Positions 51,206 through 60,768 of a stretch of DNA of 64,000 nucleotides are shown here, one piece after another. A program made the position numbers and the translations under genes. The notes under the pieces were generated by a model. The model had not been told where the DNA came from. It saw nothing but the letters and a program-made list of their open reading frames with translations, and made no database searches. Position 1 is the stretch's first letter; each line of letters begins with the position of its first letter. This stretch comes from Nitrincola iocasae (GTDB taxonomy: Bacteria > Pseudomonadota > Gammaproteobacteria > Pseudomonadales > Balneatricaceae): assembly GCF_008727795.1 (NCBI RefSeq), contig NZ_CP044222.1:4030001-4094000 (forward strand), in the 5' to 3' direction.

Positions 51206-52336
51206 TTAACCCTTAGCTGTACGTTTGGTCTTTTCCGGATCATCAAACGGCAGGGTGTGGGCGATGGCGGTGGTGTTGAGCTGGCCTTTCACCTCTAGTG
51301 GGGCGCCTTGTTTGGCATAAGCGGGTTCCAGGCGGGCGATGGCCATGGATTTGCCGGTAAGGCGTGAGTACATGGCGCAGGTGATGACACCAACCTGGCG
51401 GCCATCGGCCCAGAGGCTGTCGCCCTCGCCTGCGGCTTCCGTGGCGTCGACCAATACGCCGAAGATGCGGAAGCGCTCTTTACCTTGCAGGCGGACATGT
51501 TCCAGACCGCCACGGAACTCGCCCTTGGTGGGTGATACGGTGAAGTCGAGGCCCAGTTCCCACAGGGTGTCGCCTGCCGCTTCGTTGTCGAAGGGATACT
51601 TTTCTGAATTGTCATAGGGGAAGAACAACAGGTAGCTTTCCACTCGGAGCCAGTCGAGGGTGGTGAAGGCACAGGGCACGATGCCCAGTTCCGCGCCCTG
51701 CTCCAGGATGCTGTCCCAGATCAGCGGTGCATCGGCGGCTTTGCAGAAGATTTCGTAACCGCGCTCGCCAGTGTAGCCGGTGCGGGAGATCATCACCGGG
51801 CAGCCGAAGAGCTTGGTTTGCAGGTGATGGAAGTAGGCCAGTTCGCGGATGCCTGGCACATGCTTTTCCAGAAAATCCACCGCTTTCGGGCCTTGCAGTG
51901 ACAGGTCGTGCAGGTCGTCATCGAAGAGGACGGCGACCTGGCGACCCTGGGCCGAACGTACCAGCATTTCATAGCCGTTACCGGCGCCGTGTACCACCAT
52001 GAAGGCATTGGGTCCGGTACGGTAAATGACGCAATCGTCGACAAACTTGCCGGCTTCATTCAGGAATGTGGCATACACCGATTTGCCTGGATAGACCTTG
52101 GAGATGTCCCGGGAGGTGGCGTAGTCGAGCAGGGATTCGGCATGCGGGCCGACATAGTGGACTTTTTTCAGCCCCGACACATCCATGAGTCCGGCACGGG
52201 TACGAATCGCTTCGTGGGCATCGGCCAGATCGGTGGCATAGGTCCAGGCGGTACCCATGCCGTTCCAGTCTTCCAGATGTGAGCCCAGGGCCCGGTGACG
52301 TTCTGCCAGTGCGCTCTGGCGCCAAGAGTTTGCCAT
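51206..52336 (-). CDS. dmmD: DmmD-like aminomethyltransferase (GcvT family)
   Basis: 376 residues, GcvT fold with folate-binding and C-terminal barrel domains: IRTRAGLMDVSGLKKVHYVG, MISRTGYTGERGYEIFCKAA (THF-site region), VGVITCAMYSRLTGKSMAIA. Last gene of the tmm operon, 57 bp after the DUF3445 gene. In marine methylated-amine clusters a GcvT-like gene (dmmD) accompanies dmmABC and is thought to transfer the one-carbon unit to tetrahydrofolate. The role follows from context; the enzyme activity is not shown by sequence alone. Confidence 0.85.
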   Translation of the reverse strand: MANSWRQSALAERHRALGSHLEDWNGMGTAWTYATDLADAHEAIRTRAGLMDVSGLKKVHYVGPHAESLLDYATSRDISKVYPGKSVYATFLNEAGKFVDDCVIYRTGPNAFMVVHGAGNGYEMLVRSAQGRQVAVLFDDDLHDLSLQGPKAVDFLEKHVPGIRELAYFHHLQTKLFGCPVMISRTGYTGERGYEIFCKAADAPLIWDSILEQGAELGIVPCAFTTLDWLRVESYLLFFPYDNSEKYPFDNEAAGDTLWELGLDFTVSPTKGEFRGGLEHVRLQGKERFRIFGVLVDATEAAGEGDSLWADGRQVGVITCAMYSRLTGKSMAIARLEPAYAKQGAPLEVKGQLNTTAIAHTLPFDDPEKTKRTAKG

Positions 52337-52393
52337 AGTCTATTCTCCTGTGGCTCCATTTGGAGCCGGTTGTTCGGGTGATAAGTGAGGGTT

Positions 52394-53425
52394 TTATGCC
52401 GTACAGGCGGTCACTTGCGGGTCAAACTGACGCAGCCATTCCACTACCAGTGGCCGGTATTGGCTCAGGCCCTTGTAGTCGGCCAGTTCATCGGGCAGAT
52501 CGCGCAGTACTCGGTGCAGGCGACAGGCCCATTCGGGTTGGGTTACCAGTTCTTCCAGGCTGATCAGATAAGTACGAATGCTGAACATCAGTGCATTGCT
52601 GCGGGGCAGACGAGACAGAAACTGCAACTCGACGCGCAGATGGACCTGACGGGCCAGGTTTTCGGTGGTGACGCTGCTGCGTTCGTGACCCCAGAGGTGG
52701 AAGGTTTCTGACGAGGTATCCAGTCTGGGGTTAATGGTCAGGGTCCAGTTGAGCCGTCGTACAGGACGGTCGACCTGGATGTTCATCAGGTATTTGAGTG
52801 CCCGGTCAAACACCCCCATCTGGTGCGCCATGGGAACCGGCGCATGCCATTCGGTAAAGCTCATACCGGCATCAAATTTCAGCGACCAGTCTGCTGGCCC
52901 GGTCACCATCCCGGCATCCATCCACAGGTTATTTTCGCGTTGATCCAGCAGGGCAAAGTCTCCCTGCACCTGGCGGGTGATATATTCCAGCGGTTCGTAG
53001 GGCAAACTACTGGCATCGCCGAAGGTGAAGGCTTGCTGCAGCTCCAGCACTCGGTTTATCCACAGCCATTGGTCACCGTTGCGTTGCAGGGTAAACCACT
53101 CTGGATAGTCCTGTGACAACTGTGTCATCAGCATCTCCAGGGTATCCCAGGCGGCTTGCTGCATGTGGGGCATCACCAGGCAGCGATCCGGATCTTGTGC
53201 CAATACCTGGGCCCGCTCGGCGACTTCCGAACGGTAGTGCTCATCGATATCGAACCAGTGTTCATAGACAGACCCTGGCGACCCTTTGCTGGCCGGTTCG
53301 ATATTGACCGAGTACATATACTGGTCTTCCGGGAAGGGAAAGGGAAAGCGCTTGATCGCTTCCGGGCTGTTGCGAAAACTGAAGTCGTTGCGGTAGCTTT
53401 CCACGGGTTTGAGTGTTGTCGGCAT
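52394..53425 (-). CDS. DUF3445 heme-dependent oxidative N-demethylase subunit (dimethylamine monooxygenase)
   Basis: 343 residues, ATG preceded by AGGAGAAACCC. DUF3445 (HODM) blocks are visible: WFDIDEHYRSEVAERAQVLA, FTLQRNGDQWLWINRVLELQ, YITRQVQGDFALLDQRENNL, then FHLWGHERSSVTTENLARQV and FSIRTYLISLEELVTQPEWA. This PAS-derived heme protein is the catalytic subunit that oxidises dimethylamine to monomethylamine and formaldehyde. It sits between the reductase and dmmD genes. By elimination it would be the B or C subunit of DmmABC; I leave the letter open. Confidence 0.88.
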   Translation of the reverse strand: MPTTLKPVESYRNDFSFRNSPEAIKRFPFPFPEDQYMYSVNIEPASKGSPGSVYEHWFDIDEHYRSEVAERAQVLAQDPDRCLVMPHMQQAAWDTLEMLMTQLSQDYPEWFTLQRNGDQWLWINRVLELQQAFTFGDASSLPYEPLEYITRQVQGDFALLDQRENNLWMDAGMVTGPADWSLKFDAGMSFTEWHAPVPMAHQMGVFDRALKYLMNIQVDRPVRRLNWTLTINPRLDTSSETFHLWGHERSSVTTENLARQVHLRVELQFLSRLPRSNALMFSIRTYLISLEELVTQPEWACRLHRVLRDLPDELADYKGLSQYRPLVVEWLRQFDPQVTACTA

Positions 53426-53434
53426 GGGTTTCTC

Positions 53435-54406
53435 CTAGAGGTCCAGCACCAGGGTGCTGTCACAGGCACCGCGCGATACGCAGGGCATCAGCAGGTGGGA
53501 TTGATCGGATGACGGCAGGTAGCTGTCGCGGTGTTCAACCTGTCCGGATAGATAAGGGGCGGCGCACTGTCCACAGACTCCCCCGCGACACAGGTTGGGG
53601 TGTTCGATTTGGGCCGCTTCCAGTGCTTCCAGCAGACTTTCATCGGCACTCACGGCCAGGGTTTTATCCTGTTTGGCGAGATAGATATGAAATGGCTGTC
53701 CGGGTTCTGGTGCCGCGAAGGCCTCCCAGTGCACCCGCCCTTCACTCCAACCCAGGGCATGGGCTGTTTGTTGTACGGCCTGGAGCAGGCGTTCGGGACC
53801 ACAGATATACACCTGGGCCCCCAGGGGTTGTCCGCTCAGGATTTGTTCAATATCGAGACGCTCACCGCGGGTGCTGTCGTAGGTGGTAACCTGGCCATTT
53901 TTAGCCTGTAGCAGTGGTTCTACATAGGCGTGGGTCAGGCCTCCGGTGTAGGCATAGTGCAGTTCGTGGGATATGCCCTGGCGCTGCATTTCAGCAAGGT
54001 ATGCCATAAAGGGGGTAATCCCGATACCTCCGGCGATAAGAATATGGTGCTGTGCCATTGAACTGGGTGCAAACAGGTTGGCTGGCGGTGCGATATGCAA
54101 GGTATCACCCACCTTGACTGCCTCATGCAGATAGCGCGAACCACCCCGTGAGCCTTCCTGCAAGCGCACCGCAATTCGGTAGCACGACAGGTCGGCCGGA
54201 TCGCTCAACAGCGAGTAGGCGTTTTTCAGTGTCCGGGTTGGTGTTGGCAGTTCGATCTGAATATGACTACCGGGCGAGAAGCCGGGTAAGGTTGTGCCGG
54301 TTGGTGTTCCAGTGGGTGATCCTGTTGGCGTCAGGGTAAATTCCTTGATCACTGGGGTCAGCGACGCTATCCGGCTGACGGTGACCTGAATGGCAGATGA
54401 TTTCAT
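53435..54406 (-). CDS. PDR/VanB-type ferredoxin reductase, electron-transfer subunit
   Basis: 323 residues from the ATG at 54406 (GGAG upstream; the longer frame to 54436 overlaps dmmA). Order: FAD/FMN barrel (KNAYSLLSDPADLSCYRIAV), NAD-binding domain (ILIAGGIGITPFMAYLAEMQ, VYICGPERLLQAVQQTAHAL), and C-terminal plant-type [2Fe-2S] domain with NLCRGGVCGQCAAPYL and a last Cys near LMPCVSRGACD. Passes electrons from NAD(P)H to the DUF3445 heme subunit. Start is directly after the dmmA stop. Confidence 0.9.
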   Translation of the reverse strand: MKSSAIQVTVSRIASLTPVIKEFTLTPTGSPTGTPTGTTLPGFSPGSHIQIELPTPTRTLKNAYSLLSDPADLSCYRIAVRLQEGSRGGSRYLHEAVKVGDTLHIAPPANLFAPSSMAQHHILIAGGIGITPFMAYLAEMQRQGISHELHYAYTGGLTHAYVEPLLQAKNGQVTTYDSTRGERLDIEQILSGQPLGAQVYICGPERLLQAVQQTAHALGWSEGRVHWEAFAAPEPGQPFHIYLAKQDKTLAVSADESLLEALEAAQIEHPNLCRGGVCGQCAAPYLSGQVEHRDSYLPSSDQSHLLMPCVSRGACDSTLVLDL

Positions 54407-54407
54407 C

Positions 54408-54905
54408 TCAGCGCGCTCCGTAGGGTTGGTCGGCATTCAGACAGACGCCCATATAAGCGCCCAGGCGTTTTGAGAAGTGCTCGCGTATGGTGAGATGGAC
54501 ACCACAGTGCTGGCAGGTCACTTCATCGTCGTTGGATACCGGTTGTAATTGACTACAATGCACGCAGTAGACCTGGCGTCCTTCAGCTGTTTTCAGCAGG
54601 GTCATCTCGGCATCCAGTAGTCCGGCGGCTCTGGCCTGATTACGGCAATGCCAGATAAAGGTTTCATCACCACTAATGCACAGATGGGTACCGGGATGGC
54701 AGGCCTGCAACAGGCTGTTCAAGGCACTGAAATCCGGGCTGTCAGCGGTTGGCTGCCATAGCTGTGTTGCGGATGGCAACGCCTTTAGCAACGCAGTGCT
54801 GGCTGTTTCATGGCCAGGCTGTAGCGCCAGCAAATAGTGCCTAGCCTGAGGGATCTCTGTGGATGTTGTGTAGCGCGGTGCGCTGGGTATTGGATCACTC
54901 ATCAT
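54408..54905 (-). CDS. dmmA: Dimethylamine monooxygenase subunit DmmA
   Basis: 165 residues. The C-terminal part has a zinc-ribbon-like CVHC...CQHC pair (about 113-135) followed by LTIREHFSKRLGAYMGVCLN, the hallmark of DmmA-family proteins. The N-terminal domain is flavodoxin-like in pattern (ARHYLLALQPGHETASTALL). Small subunit of the three-part dimethylamine monooxygenase, here placed between tdm (18 bp) and the reductase (1 bp). Confidence 0.87.
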   Translation of the reverse strand: MMSDPIPSAPRYTTSTEIPQARHYLLALQPGHETASTALLKALPSATQLWQPTADSPDFSALNSLLQACHPGTHLCISGDETFIWHCRNQARAAGLLDAEMTLLKTAEGRQVYCVHCSQLQPVSNDDEVTCQHCGVHLTIREHFSKRLGAYMGVCLNADQPYGAR

Positions 54906-54923
54906 GACGTCTCCTGATTCAAT

Positions 54924-57233
54924 TCAAGCCCGCACACGGGTCTTTTGCGGATCGTAAAAAATCGGTGCACAGACTTCGGCATCGATGCGTTTTTGCTGGC
55001 CATCCAGTTTGCCAACCTGCACTGTCTGACCTGGGTCGGCATAACGGACATCCAGGCGGCACAGGGCAATACAGAGTCCTAGCAGCGGTGATCGGGTGGC
55101 ACTGGTGATCACCCCGACCTGCGCCCTGCCCTGATAGACCGGATCGCCATGCTGTGCTGACTCGTTACCCTGCAGCTGTAGCCCTACCAGCTTCTGCTGG
55201 GGATGAGCGCTGCGTTCAAGCAGGGCTTCGCGGCCGATAAAGTCACCCGGTTTGGTGTTTAACGGGACGCAAAAGCCGATACCGGCGGTGAAGGGGTCGG
55301 TCTGGTCACAGAACTCGTAGCCGGCAAAAATCAGCCCGGCTTCAATACGCAGCGTATCCAGCGCATCCAGACCCAGCGGCGTCATTCCCATCGGCTGACC
55401 GATTTCCCACAGGCGTTTCCAGAGCTTCGCGGCATCATCCGGATGGCACCAGATCTCATAGCCCAGCTCACCGGTATAGCCGGTGCGGGACACCATCAGC
55501 GGGCAGCCCTGGTAATCATCCAGTCGGCCCTGGGTAAAGCGAAACCAGCCGAGTGTTTCCAGGCTGGGCTGATCCGCGGGTGTCCAGATGAGTTGCTTGA
55601 GCAGTTCGCGACTCAAGGGGCCCTGTACCGCCAGATTGTGGATCTGCTCGGAGGCGGATTTGATCCACACCTTCATGCCCAGGCGCTCGGCTTGTTCGCG
55701 TAGCCAAATACCGGCGTAGTCCTCTCCCCCTATCCAGCGGAAGTTGTCCGGCCCCATGCGTAACAGCGTGCCATCATCGAGCATGCCGCCGTGCGGATAG
55801 CAGAGCGCACTGTAGACCACCTGCCCTACGGCCAGCTTGCGAATATCGCGCGTCAGGCAGTAGTCCAGCAGCGCTTCGGCATCTGGGCCTATCACCTCGA
55901 ACTTACGCAGTGCGCTCAGGTCCATCACCGCCACTTTTTCACGGCAGGCCAGGTATTCCTGGGTGTGACCCGTGTGATTAAAGTGTGTCGGCAGCCACCA
56001 GCCGCGATAGTCGGTGAATTGCTGTGTCATTTGAGAAAAGATCGGATAAAAGCCGCTCTGGCGGGTCAGCACAGCTTCGGCATCGGCAGTGATTCGTGTG
56101 GTCATGGCGTGACTGAAATGCTCCTTGGCTGAGTAGAGGCGGATATGAATGTCGGTGGGCTGCCAGCCATTGGCCGGGTCGATATCATCCGGACAGGAGG
56201 TGCTGACACAGACCAGATCTTGCAGGGCACGTAGCAACACATAGTCCCCAGGGCGTGACCAGGGCTCTTCAACCTGCAGGTGCTGGTGGGCATCGATGAC
56301 GGTATTGAAGAAGAAATTGATCGCTGGCCAGCCTGGGCGTGCGGCGACCCCATAGGGTTGCAGTGCCCGGCTGATGTTGTCGCTGCAATTGTCGTGGCCG
56401 AAATAGCCCTGGCTTTCGTAGTAACGTGCAGTACAGGCCAGCGCAAAGGTGTCATGCCGCCCGACTGTGTCTTGCACCACTTCCAGCATCGGCTGCATCT
56501 GCTGATCATAAAATTTGCTGAACAGCCCGGGGCCTGGATAGGCGAGACCATTAAGTGTGCGGGTAACTGTCGGGTCCAGCTCGATAGACTGCCCCTGAGC
56601 CAGCGCTGGTTGGCTGAAAGCGACAAAGTCGGAACACTGGCGGCCCTGCACATCGATCACCTGAATGTATTCACCCGCGTTGACTCTATAGGCCCTGGCC
56701 GTCCCCGGGTGCAGGGTGAATTCCTCCTGCACCTCGGCCAGCGGTTTGGGCAGTTGGGGCATTTGCACTGCCTTGGCAGGTGTATGCCAGACACAGAGTT
56801 CGCTGGCGCGCTGCTGTTGATCTACTGGGGTGTGACCGCCGGGTGCCGCGAGTAACAGGGTGATCGGCTGTTGGCAGCTCAGACGGCGGCTATGGCCCGC
56901 CGGGGTGGCGCCACTCCAAAGCCGTGCGGCGTTGGGGAAATCGCTCGGATAGTGCAATTGATGGCCAATAAACACCCCTTCTGGATCACTTTGCAACTGC
57001 AGGGCCGCCAGCGCAGGCTTGCCCTCAGCGTCCAGCGCCATGAGTTCGGCAGGCTGACAGCCTTCGGTATCGATCACCTGCAACTCATCCCCTGCCGCCA
57101 GTTGCAGTGTCAGTATCCTACCCGGAGCGACCCGGTAGCGCTGGCGCGTCTGGTCACGTGCATACAGCGCCGGTTCCGCGGGTGCAGAGGCTCTAGGCAT
57201 TATGGGTGCTATCTCTGTCGGCATCCTGGTCAT
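54924..57233 (-). CDS. tdm: Trimethylamine N-oxide demethylase (Tdm)
   Basis: 769 residues from the ATG at 57233 (AGGAG upstream). N-terminal DUF1989-type region (about 20-370) fused to a GcvT-type folate-binding region (about 400-765; IRKLAVGQVVYSALCYPHGG, LMVSRTGYTGELGYEIWCHP). Cysteines at about 267, 283 and 347 (ALACTARYY, HDNCSDNIS, STSCPDDID) have the same spacing, 16 and 64, as the three zinc ligands described for Tdm. Splits TMAO into dimethylamine and formaldehyde, handing the latter to tetrahydrofolate. Follows tmm by 29 bp. Confidence 0.93.
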   Translation of the reverse strand: MTRMPTEIAPIMPRASAPAEPALYARDQTRQRYRVAPGRILTLQLAAGDELQVIDTEGCQPAELMALDAEGKPALAALQLQSDPEGVFIGHQLHYPSDFPNAARLWSGATPAGHSRRLSCQQPITLLLAAPGGHTPVDQQQRASELCVWHTPAKAVQMPQLPKPLAEVQEEFTLHPGTARAYRVNAGEYIQVIDVQGRQCSDFVAFSQPALAQGQSIELDPTVTRTLNGLAYPGPGLFSKFYDQQMQPMLEVVQDTVGRHDTFALACTARYYESQGYFGHDNCSDNISRALQPYGVAARPGWPAINFFFNTVIDAHQHLQVEEPWSRPGDYVLLRALQDLVCVSTSCPDDIDPANGWQPTDIHIRLYSAKEHFSHAMTTRITADAEAVLTRQSGFYPIFSQMTQQFTDYRGWWLPTHFNHTGHTQEYLACREKVAVMDLSALRKFEVIGPDAEALLDYCLTRDIRKLAVGQVVYSALCYPHGGMLDDGTLLRMGPDNFRWIGGEDYAGIWLREQAERLGMKVWIKSASEQIHNLAVQGPLSRELLKQLIWTPADQPSLETLGWFRFTQGRLDDYQGCPLMVSRTGYTGELGYEIWCHPDDAAKLWKRLWEIGQPMGMTPLGLDALDTLRIEAGLIFAGYEFCDQTDPFTAGIGFCVPLNTKPGDFIGREALLERSAHPQQKLVGLQLQGNESAQHGDPVYQGRAQVGVITSATRSPLLGLCIALCRLDVRYADPGQTVQVGKLDGQQKRIDAEVCAPIFYDPQKTRVRA

Positions 57234-57262
57234 GAGCAAACTCCTGAAGCTTCGCGGTTAAG

Positions 57263-58627
57263 TCACACAGCCGACTTGAGCTGCGGCATTTCCTGAAGAT
57301 AGGCTTCCAGAGAGTCATCCAGCGCCTCCAGCCAGGGCGTATGGTGTGGCGTGGCCAGTGTGCCGGTCATCAGGGAGCGGTAGCATTTATTGCGGTAGCC
57401 CATGATGTCTTCGTACTTGTCATGCTTCCAGGCCAGGAAGGTTTCGTTGACGGACTGGATATTGAAGCTGGGATAATCCGTGGCATCGATCAGGTGCTGG
57501 ATATAACTGCCCTGAAACTCAAACATCTGCTGCGCGGTTTGCAGGGTTTCCTCCTGATCGCGCCAGGCCTGATTGTCGGCCTGCATGCTGGCCTTGTCCG
57601 GCAGAGGGAGACGCCCCAGTATCACATCTCGGGCATACCAGGCCTGGGCATCGAACATGTTGAAGGAGTACCACTGATCCTGCATGCCCAGATAAATAAA
57701 TTTGGGATTGTCTTCCCAGAAAATGCCCTTGTAGAGTTGCAGTGGCCAGAGGCGGTTGCCCGTGATCAGGCGTAGTTCGTCAGGCAAGAAGGGAAAGTGA
57801 TGCTGGTAGCCAGTGCAGAGAATAATGGCATCGATGCGCTTATGGCTGCCGTCAGCAAACCAGGCGGTATCGCCTTCAACCCGTTGCAACAGTGGCTTCT
57901 CTTCCCAGTTATCCGGCCATTGGTAGCCCATCGGCGCGGAGCGGTAACAACTGGTGATGGAGCGGGCGCCGTATTTGTAGCATTGTGAGCCAATATCCTC
58001 AGCGGAATAGCTGCTGCCGACCACCAGAATATCCTTGTCTTTGAATTCCAGAGCATCGCGGAAGTCGTGGGCATGCAATACCCGGCCGCCAAAACGCTCA
58101 AACCCGTCAAAGTAAGGGATGTTGGGCGTGGAGAAGTGGCCGCAGGCATTGACGACATAGTCAAAGGTTTCGGAATACACCCGATCTTCCCTATGGTCAT
58201 GCACCGTCACAGTAAACAGGCCAGTGTTGTCATCGAAGCTGACCTGACGTACCGCGGTGTTGAAGCGGATATAGTCACGCACTCCGGCTTTCTCGACTCG
58301 GCCTTTAATGTAGTCCCACAGCACTTCGCGGGGTGGGTAAGAACCAATTGGGCGGCCGAAGTGCTCATCAAAGGTGTAGTCGGCAAACTCCAGACACTCT
58401 TTGGGTCCATTGGACCAGAGGTAACGGTACATGCTGCCGTGTACTGGTTCACCATGTGCATCCATGCTGGTGCGCCAGGTGTAGTTCCACATGCCGCCCC
58501 AGTCATCCTGTTTTTCAAAGCAGACCAGCTCCGGAATATCAGCACCCTTGGCTGCCGCTGACTGGAAGGCACGCAGTTGCGCCAGGCCACAGGGCCCCGC
58601 CCCAATGATTGCTACACGTGTATTCAT
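57263..58627 (-). CDS. tmm: Trimethylamine monooxygenase (Tmm)
   Basis: 454 residues from the ATG at 58627 (GGGGAGAGACAC upstream). Class B flavin monooxygenase: FAD motif [18 protein letters not shown] motif [17 protein letters not shown] fingerprint [20 protein letters not shown], and the Tmm-typical [20 protein letters not shown]. Oxidises trimethylamine to TMAO with NADPH and O2 in the cytosol. First gene of the six-gene operon, whose next gene (tdm) uses its product. Confidence 0.94.
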   Translation of the reverse strand: MNTRVAIIGAGPCGLAQLRAFQSAAAKGADIPELVCFEKQDDWGGMWNYTWRTSMDAHGEPVHGSMYRYLWSNGPKECLEFADYTFDEHFGRPIGSYPPREVLWDYIKGRVEKAGVRDYIRFNTAVRQVSFDDNTGLFTVTVHDHREDRVYSETFDYVVNACGHFSTPNIPYFDGFERFGGRVLHAHDFRDALEFKDKDILVVGSSYSAEDIGSQCYKYGARSITSCYRSAPMGYQWPDNWEEKPLLQRVEGDTAWFADGSHKRIDAIILCTGYQHHFPFLPDELRLITGNRLWPLQLYKGIFWEDNPKFIYLGMQDQWYSFNMFDAQAWYARDVILGRLPLPDKASMQADNQAWRDQEETLQTAQQMFEFQGSYIQHLIDATDYPSFNIQSVNETFLAWKHDKYEDIMGYRNKCYRSLMTGTLATPHHTPWLEALDDSLEAYLQEMPQLKSAV

Positions 58628-58969
58628 GTGTCTCTCCCCTATTCGTGTATCCATCGGACAATTCAGTGATGACCCGATGCTAGCGCAGTGATCCCTGGCT
58701 GAAACTCTCCTGTTGTGGGTACCCCATTGGAGATATACCTGGATGGATTAGGGCTGTGGCACTATCAAGCAGCAGTCAGGCACCAGGGTGCATTCAAATG
58801 GTGCAGTTGGTTGAAAGCCTGGCGCTGCCCTGATTGTAATTTACTGTAGGGAAATATATATTCTTAAAGGTTTTATTGTTGTTAGTATGACCTTGCAGAG
58901 AATAACAGCGGAAAAGGCACAGAAATTGCTGAGTTGAGTCTATTGATCGACTAACAGGATGAGGTTCGA
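58628..58969. promoter_or_regulatory. Divergent control region between tmm and the kinase gene
   Basis: 342 bp without a gene. It contains palindromic GCACCAGGGTGC (near 58781-58792) and the nearby AATGGTGCAG, possible activator sites, plus an AT-rich block (GGAAATATATATTC) upstream of the kinase gene. Specific promoters not assigned. Confidence 0.4.
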
Positions 58970-60100
58970 ATGCCATTTCAGATGCTTGCAAAAGGGGGCC
59001 TTCAGCTCTGGCGATGGGTGGGTTGGTCCCGCCCTGCTGAAGAACCAGCGCAACAGCAATGGCTGGTTGAACTGCCGTTGGTGCTGCTGAGGCAGTCCAA
59101 TCTGGAGGATGCCTTGAGCGACTGGCTGAGACGCCTGGAGGAGCAACTCTTCTCCAGTGGTGCGACCTTGATTCTGCATACCCCAAAGGGATTGCACAAG
59201 GTGGGTCGTGAAGGGCTGTGTTCCCGGCATGAAAGCTGTCCCTGGGTTGTCTGTGCGGATCGTTGTCCGGCGCTGGGTAGTTTGAACACCTGTATTCAGT
59301 GTTTGAGAGTGGGTCGGCATCGGGTGGTATGTGGTGTGGATGATGGACATGGCAGCGTGGGCATCTTGATGCTGGAGTTCGCCCGACCGCCCCGCCCACA
59401 CCAGAAGCAACAACTGATTGAAGTGGCCAAGGTATTAAGCGAAACCCTGGCACTGGTGCTGGATGAGCGCCAGCGTCGGCAACGGGACCTGGCGGCGGAG
59501 CGCGCGGTGTTGTCGCGCGAACTGCATGATTCAGTCGCCCAGGAGCTGAGTTATCTGCAAATACGTGTTAGCTGTATGGCGATGGTCCTGGATAACCCGG
59601 AGCACCCGGGAGAAGCGGCGCTGATGCTGCAGGATTTGAAAACTAATGTGCAACGTGCTCATCGCCAGGTGCGTGAGCTGATCTCCTTGTCACGTCTGAC
59701 CATGGAGGGGCGCAGCCTGAATGAAGCGATCAGGGCATCTGTGGATGAGTTCTCACGGCGCAGCAGTTGTGTATTTGAGCTGGATAACCGTGTGCCTGAG
59801 CCCTGTATGGGTGCCGAAACCGAGTTGCAGGTGTTGCACATTGTCCGTGAAGCGCTGGCTAATGTCGTCCGTCACTCGCATGCGCAGCAGGTACTGGTGT
59901 GTGTGCGGGCGCTTCCAGGCCAGGGGGTAGAAGTCAGTGTCGAGGATGATGGTATCGGGCTTCCCCAGCAGGTGGACCCGAGCGGCCACTACGGTTTGCA
60001 GATGATGCAGGAGCGGGCCCGGAGTATTTCCGCCAGTTTGACAGTGGCAGCGCGTCGTCCCAGAGGGACTCGGGTGAGTCTGGTTTGGAGAGACAAGTGA
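58970..60100 (+). CDS. Cytosolic NarX-like sensor histidine kinase with a cysteine cluster
   Basis: 376 residues, no transmembrane segment. N-terminal GAF-like region (about 30-170) has seven cysteines at about 84, 90, 95, 99, 108, 111 and 121 (EGLCSRHESCPWVVCADRCP, then NTCIQCL, VVCGV), compatible with metal, FeS or redox sensing. HisKA_3 domain with H186 in LSRELHDSVAQELSYLQIRV; HATPase with EALANVVRHSHAQQ and GHYGLQMMQERA. It overlaps the response regulator start (GTGA). Its place beside tmm suggests that it senses a signal linked to methylated amines (inference). Confidence 0.88.
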   Translation: MPFQMLAKGGLQLWRWVGWSRPAEEPAQQQWLVELPLVLLRQSNLEDALSDWLRRLEEQLFSSGATLILHTPKGLHKVGREGLCSRHESCPWVVCADRCPALGSLNTCIQCLRVGRHRVVCGVDDGHGSVGILMLEFARPPRPHQKQQLIEVAKVLSETLALVLDERQRRQRDLAAERAVLSRELHDSVAQELSYLQIRVSCMAMVLDNPEHPGEAALMLQDLKTNVQRAHRQVRELISLSRLTMEGRSLNEAIRASVDEFSRRSSCVFELDNRVPEPCMGAETELQVLHIVREALANVVRHSHAQQVLVCVRALPGQGVEVSVEDDGIGLPQQVDPSGHYGLQMMQERARSISASLTVAARRPRGTRVSLVWRDK

Positions 60101-60768
60101 AGAGCCTATTGAAGCTGCTGCTCGTCGATGACCATGCGTTGCTGCGCCAGGGATTGGCGGAGCTGCTCGGTGCGGTGCCTGAATTCCATATTCTGGGGAC
60201 AGCGGCAAGCGCGGATGAAGGCTTACAACTGGCATTGGCCGATCCGCCGGATATCGTGTTGCTGGACTGGCACCTGCCCGGTATTCAGGGGAGTGAAGCC
60301 TTGCAGCGTTACAAGCACGCTTTGCCGCAGAGTTTGGTGATCATCCTCACCGCTTCGGATGATCAGGCCGATCTGCGCCAGGCGCTGGCATCAGGGGCCG
60401 ATGGGTATGTGCTCAAGTATACCGAGCCGGAACAGTTGATAACCCAGTTGCGTGGCTGTCACAAGGGTAGCCTGACGCTGGACCCGCTGATGCTACAAGG
60501 TCTGCACCAGGCCCCAGTGGCTGAGGCACCTGATTCGAGCCAGGTTGAACTGACAGATCGGGAACAACAAACCCTGTTGCTGATCGCCGAGGGCCTAAGC
60601 AACAAACTGATTGCTCGTGAGTTGGGTATCAGTGATGGAACAGTCAAGATCCATGTGAAGCACCTGCTGACAAAGTTGCAGCTGCATTCGCGGCTGGAGC
60701 TGGCGGCCTGGGCGCACCGGGGTGGTTTTTTGCACAGGATGCAGCAGGCATCCAGGAGACAGGAATGA
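60097..60768 (+). CDS. NarL/LuxR-type response regulator
   Basis: 223 residues from the GTG at 60097 (GGAGAGACAA upstream). Receiver: LLLVDDHALLRQGLAELLGA, phospho-Asp in IVLLDWHLPGIQGSE, Lys in GADGYVLKYTEPEQL. LuxR-type HTH: LTDREQQTLLLIAEGLSNKL, IARELGISDGTVKIHVKHLL. Partner of the adjacent kinase; overlaps the PAS gene by 4 bp, so the three genes form one transcription unit. Confidence 0.92.
   Translation: MKSLLKLLLVDDHALLRQGLAELLGAVPEFHILGTAASADEGLQLALADPPDIVLLDWHLPGIQGSEALQRYKHALPQSLVIILTASDDQADLRQALASGADGYVLKYTEPEQLITQLRGCHKGSLTLDPLMLQGLHQAPVAEAPDSSQVELTDREQQTLLLIAEGLSNKLIARELGISDGTVKIHVKHLLTKLQLHSRLELAAWAHRGGFLHRMQQASRRQE

Noticed and set aside
55791..56855. Plus-strand frames inside tdm
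   Set aside because: Antisense to a gene with conserved domains and zinc cysteines; typical high-GC shadows.
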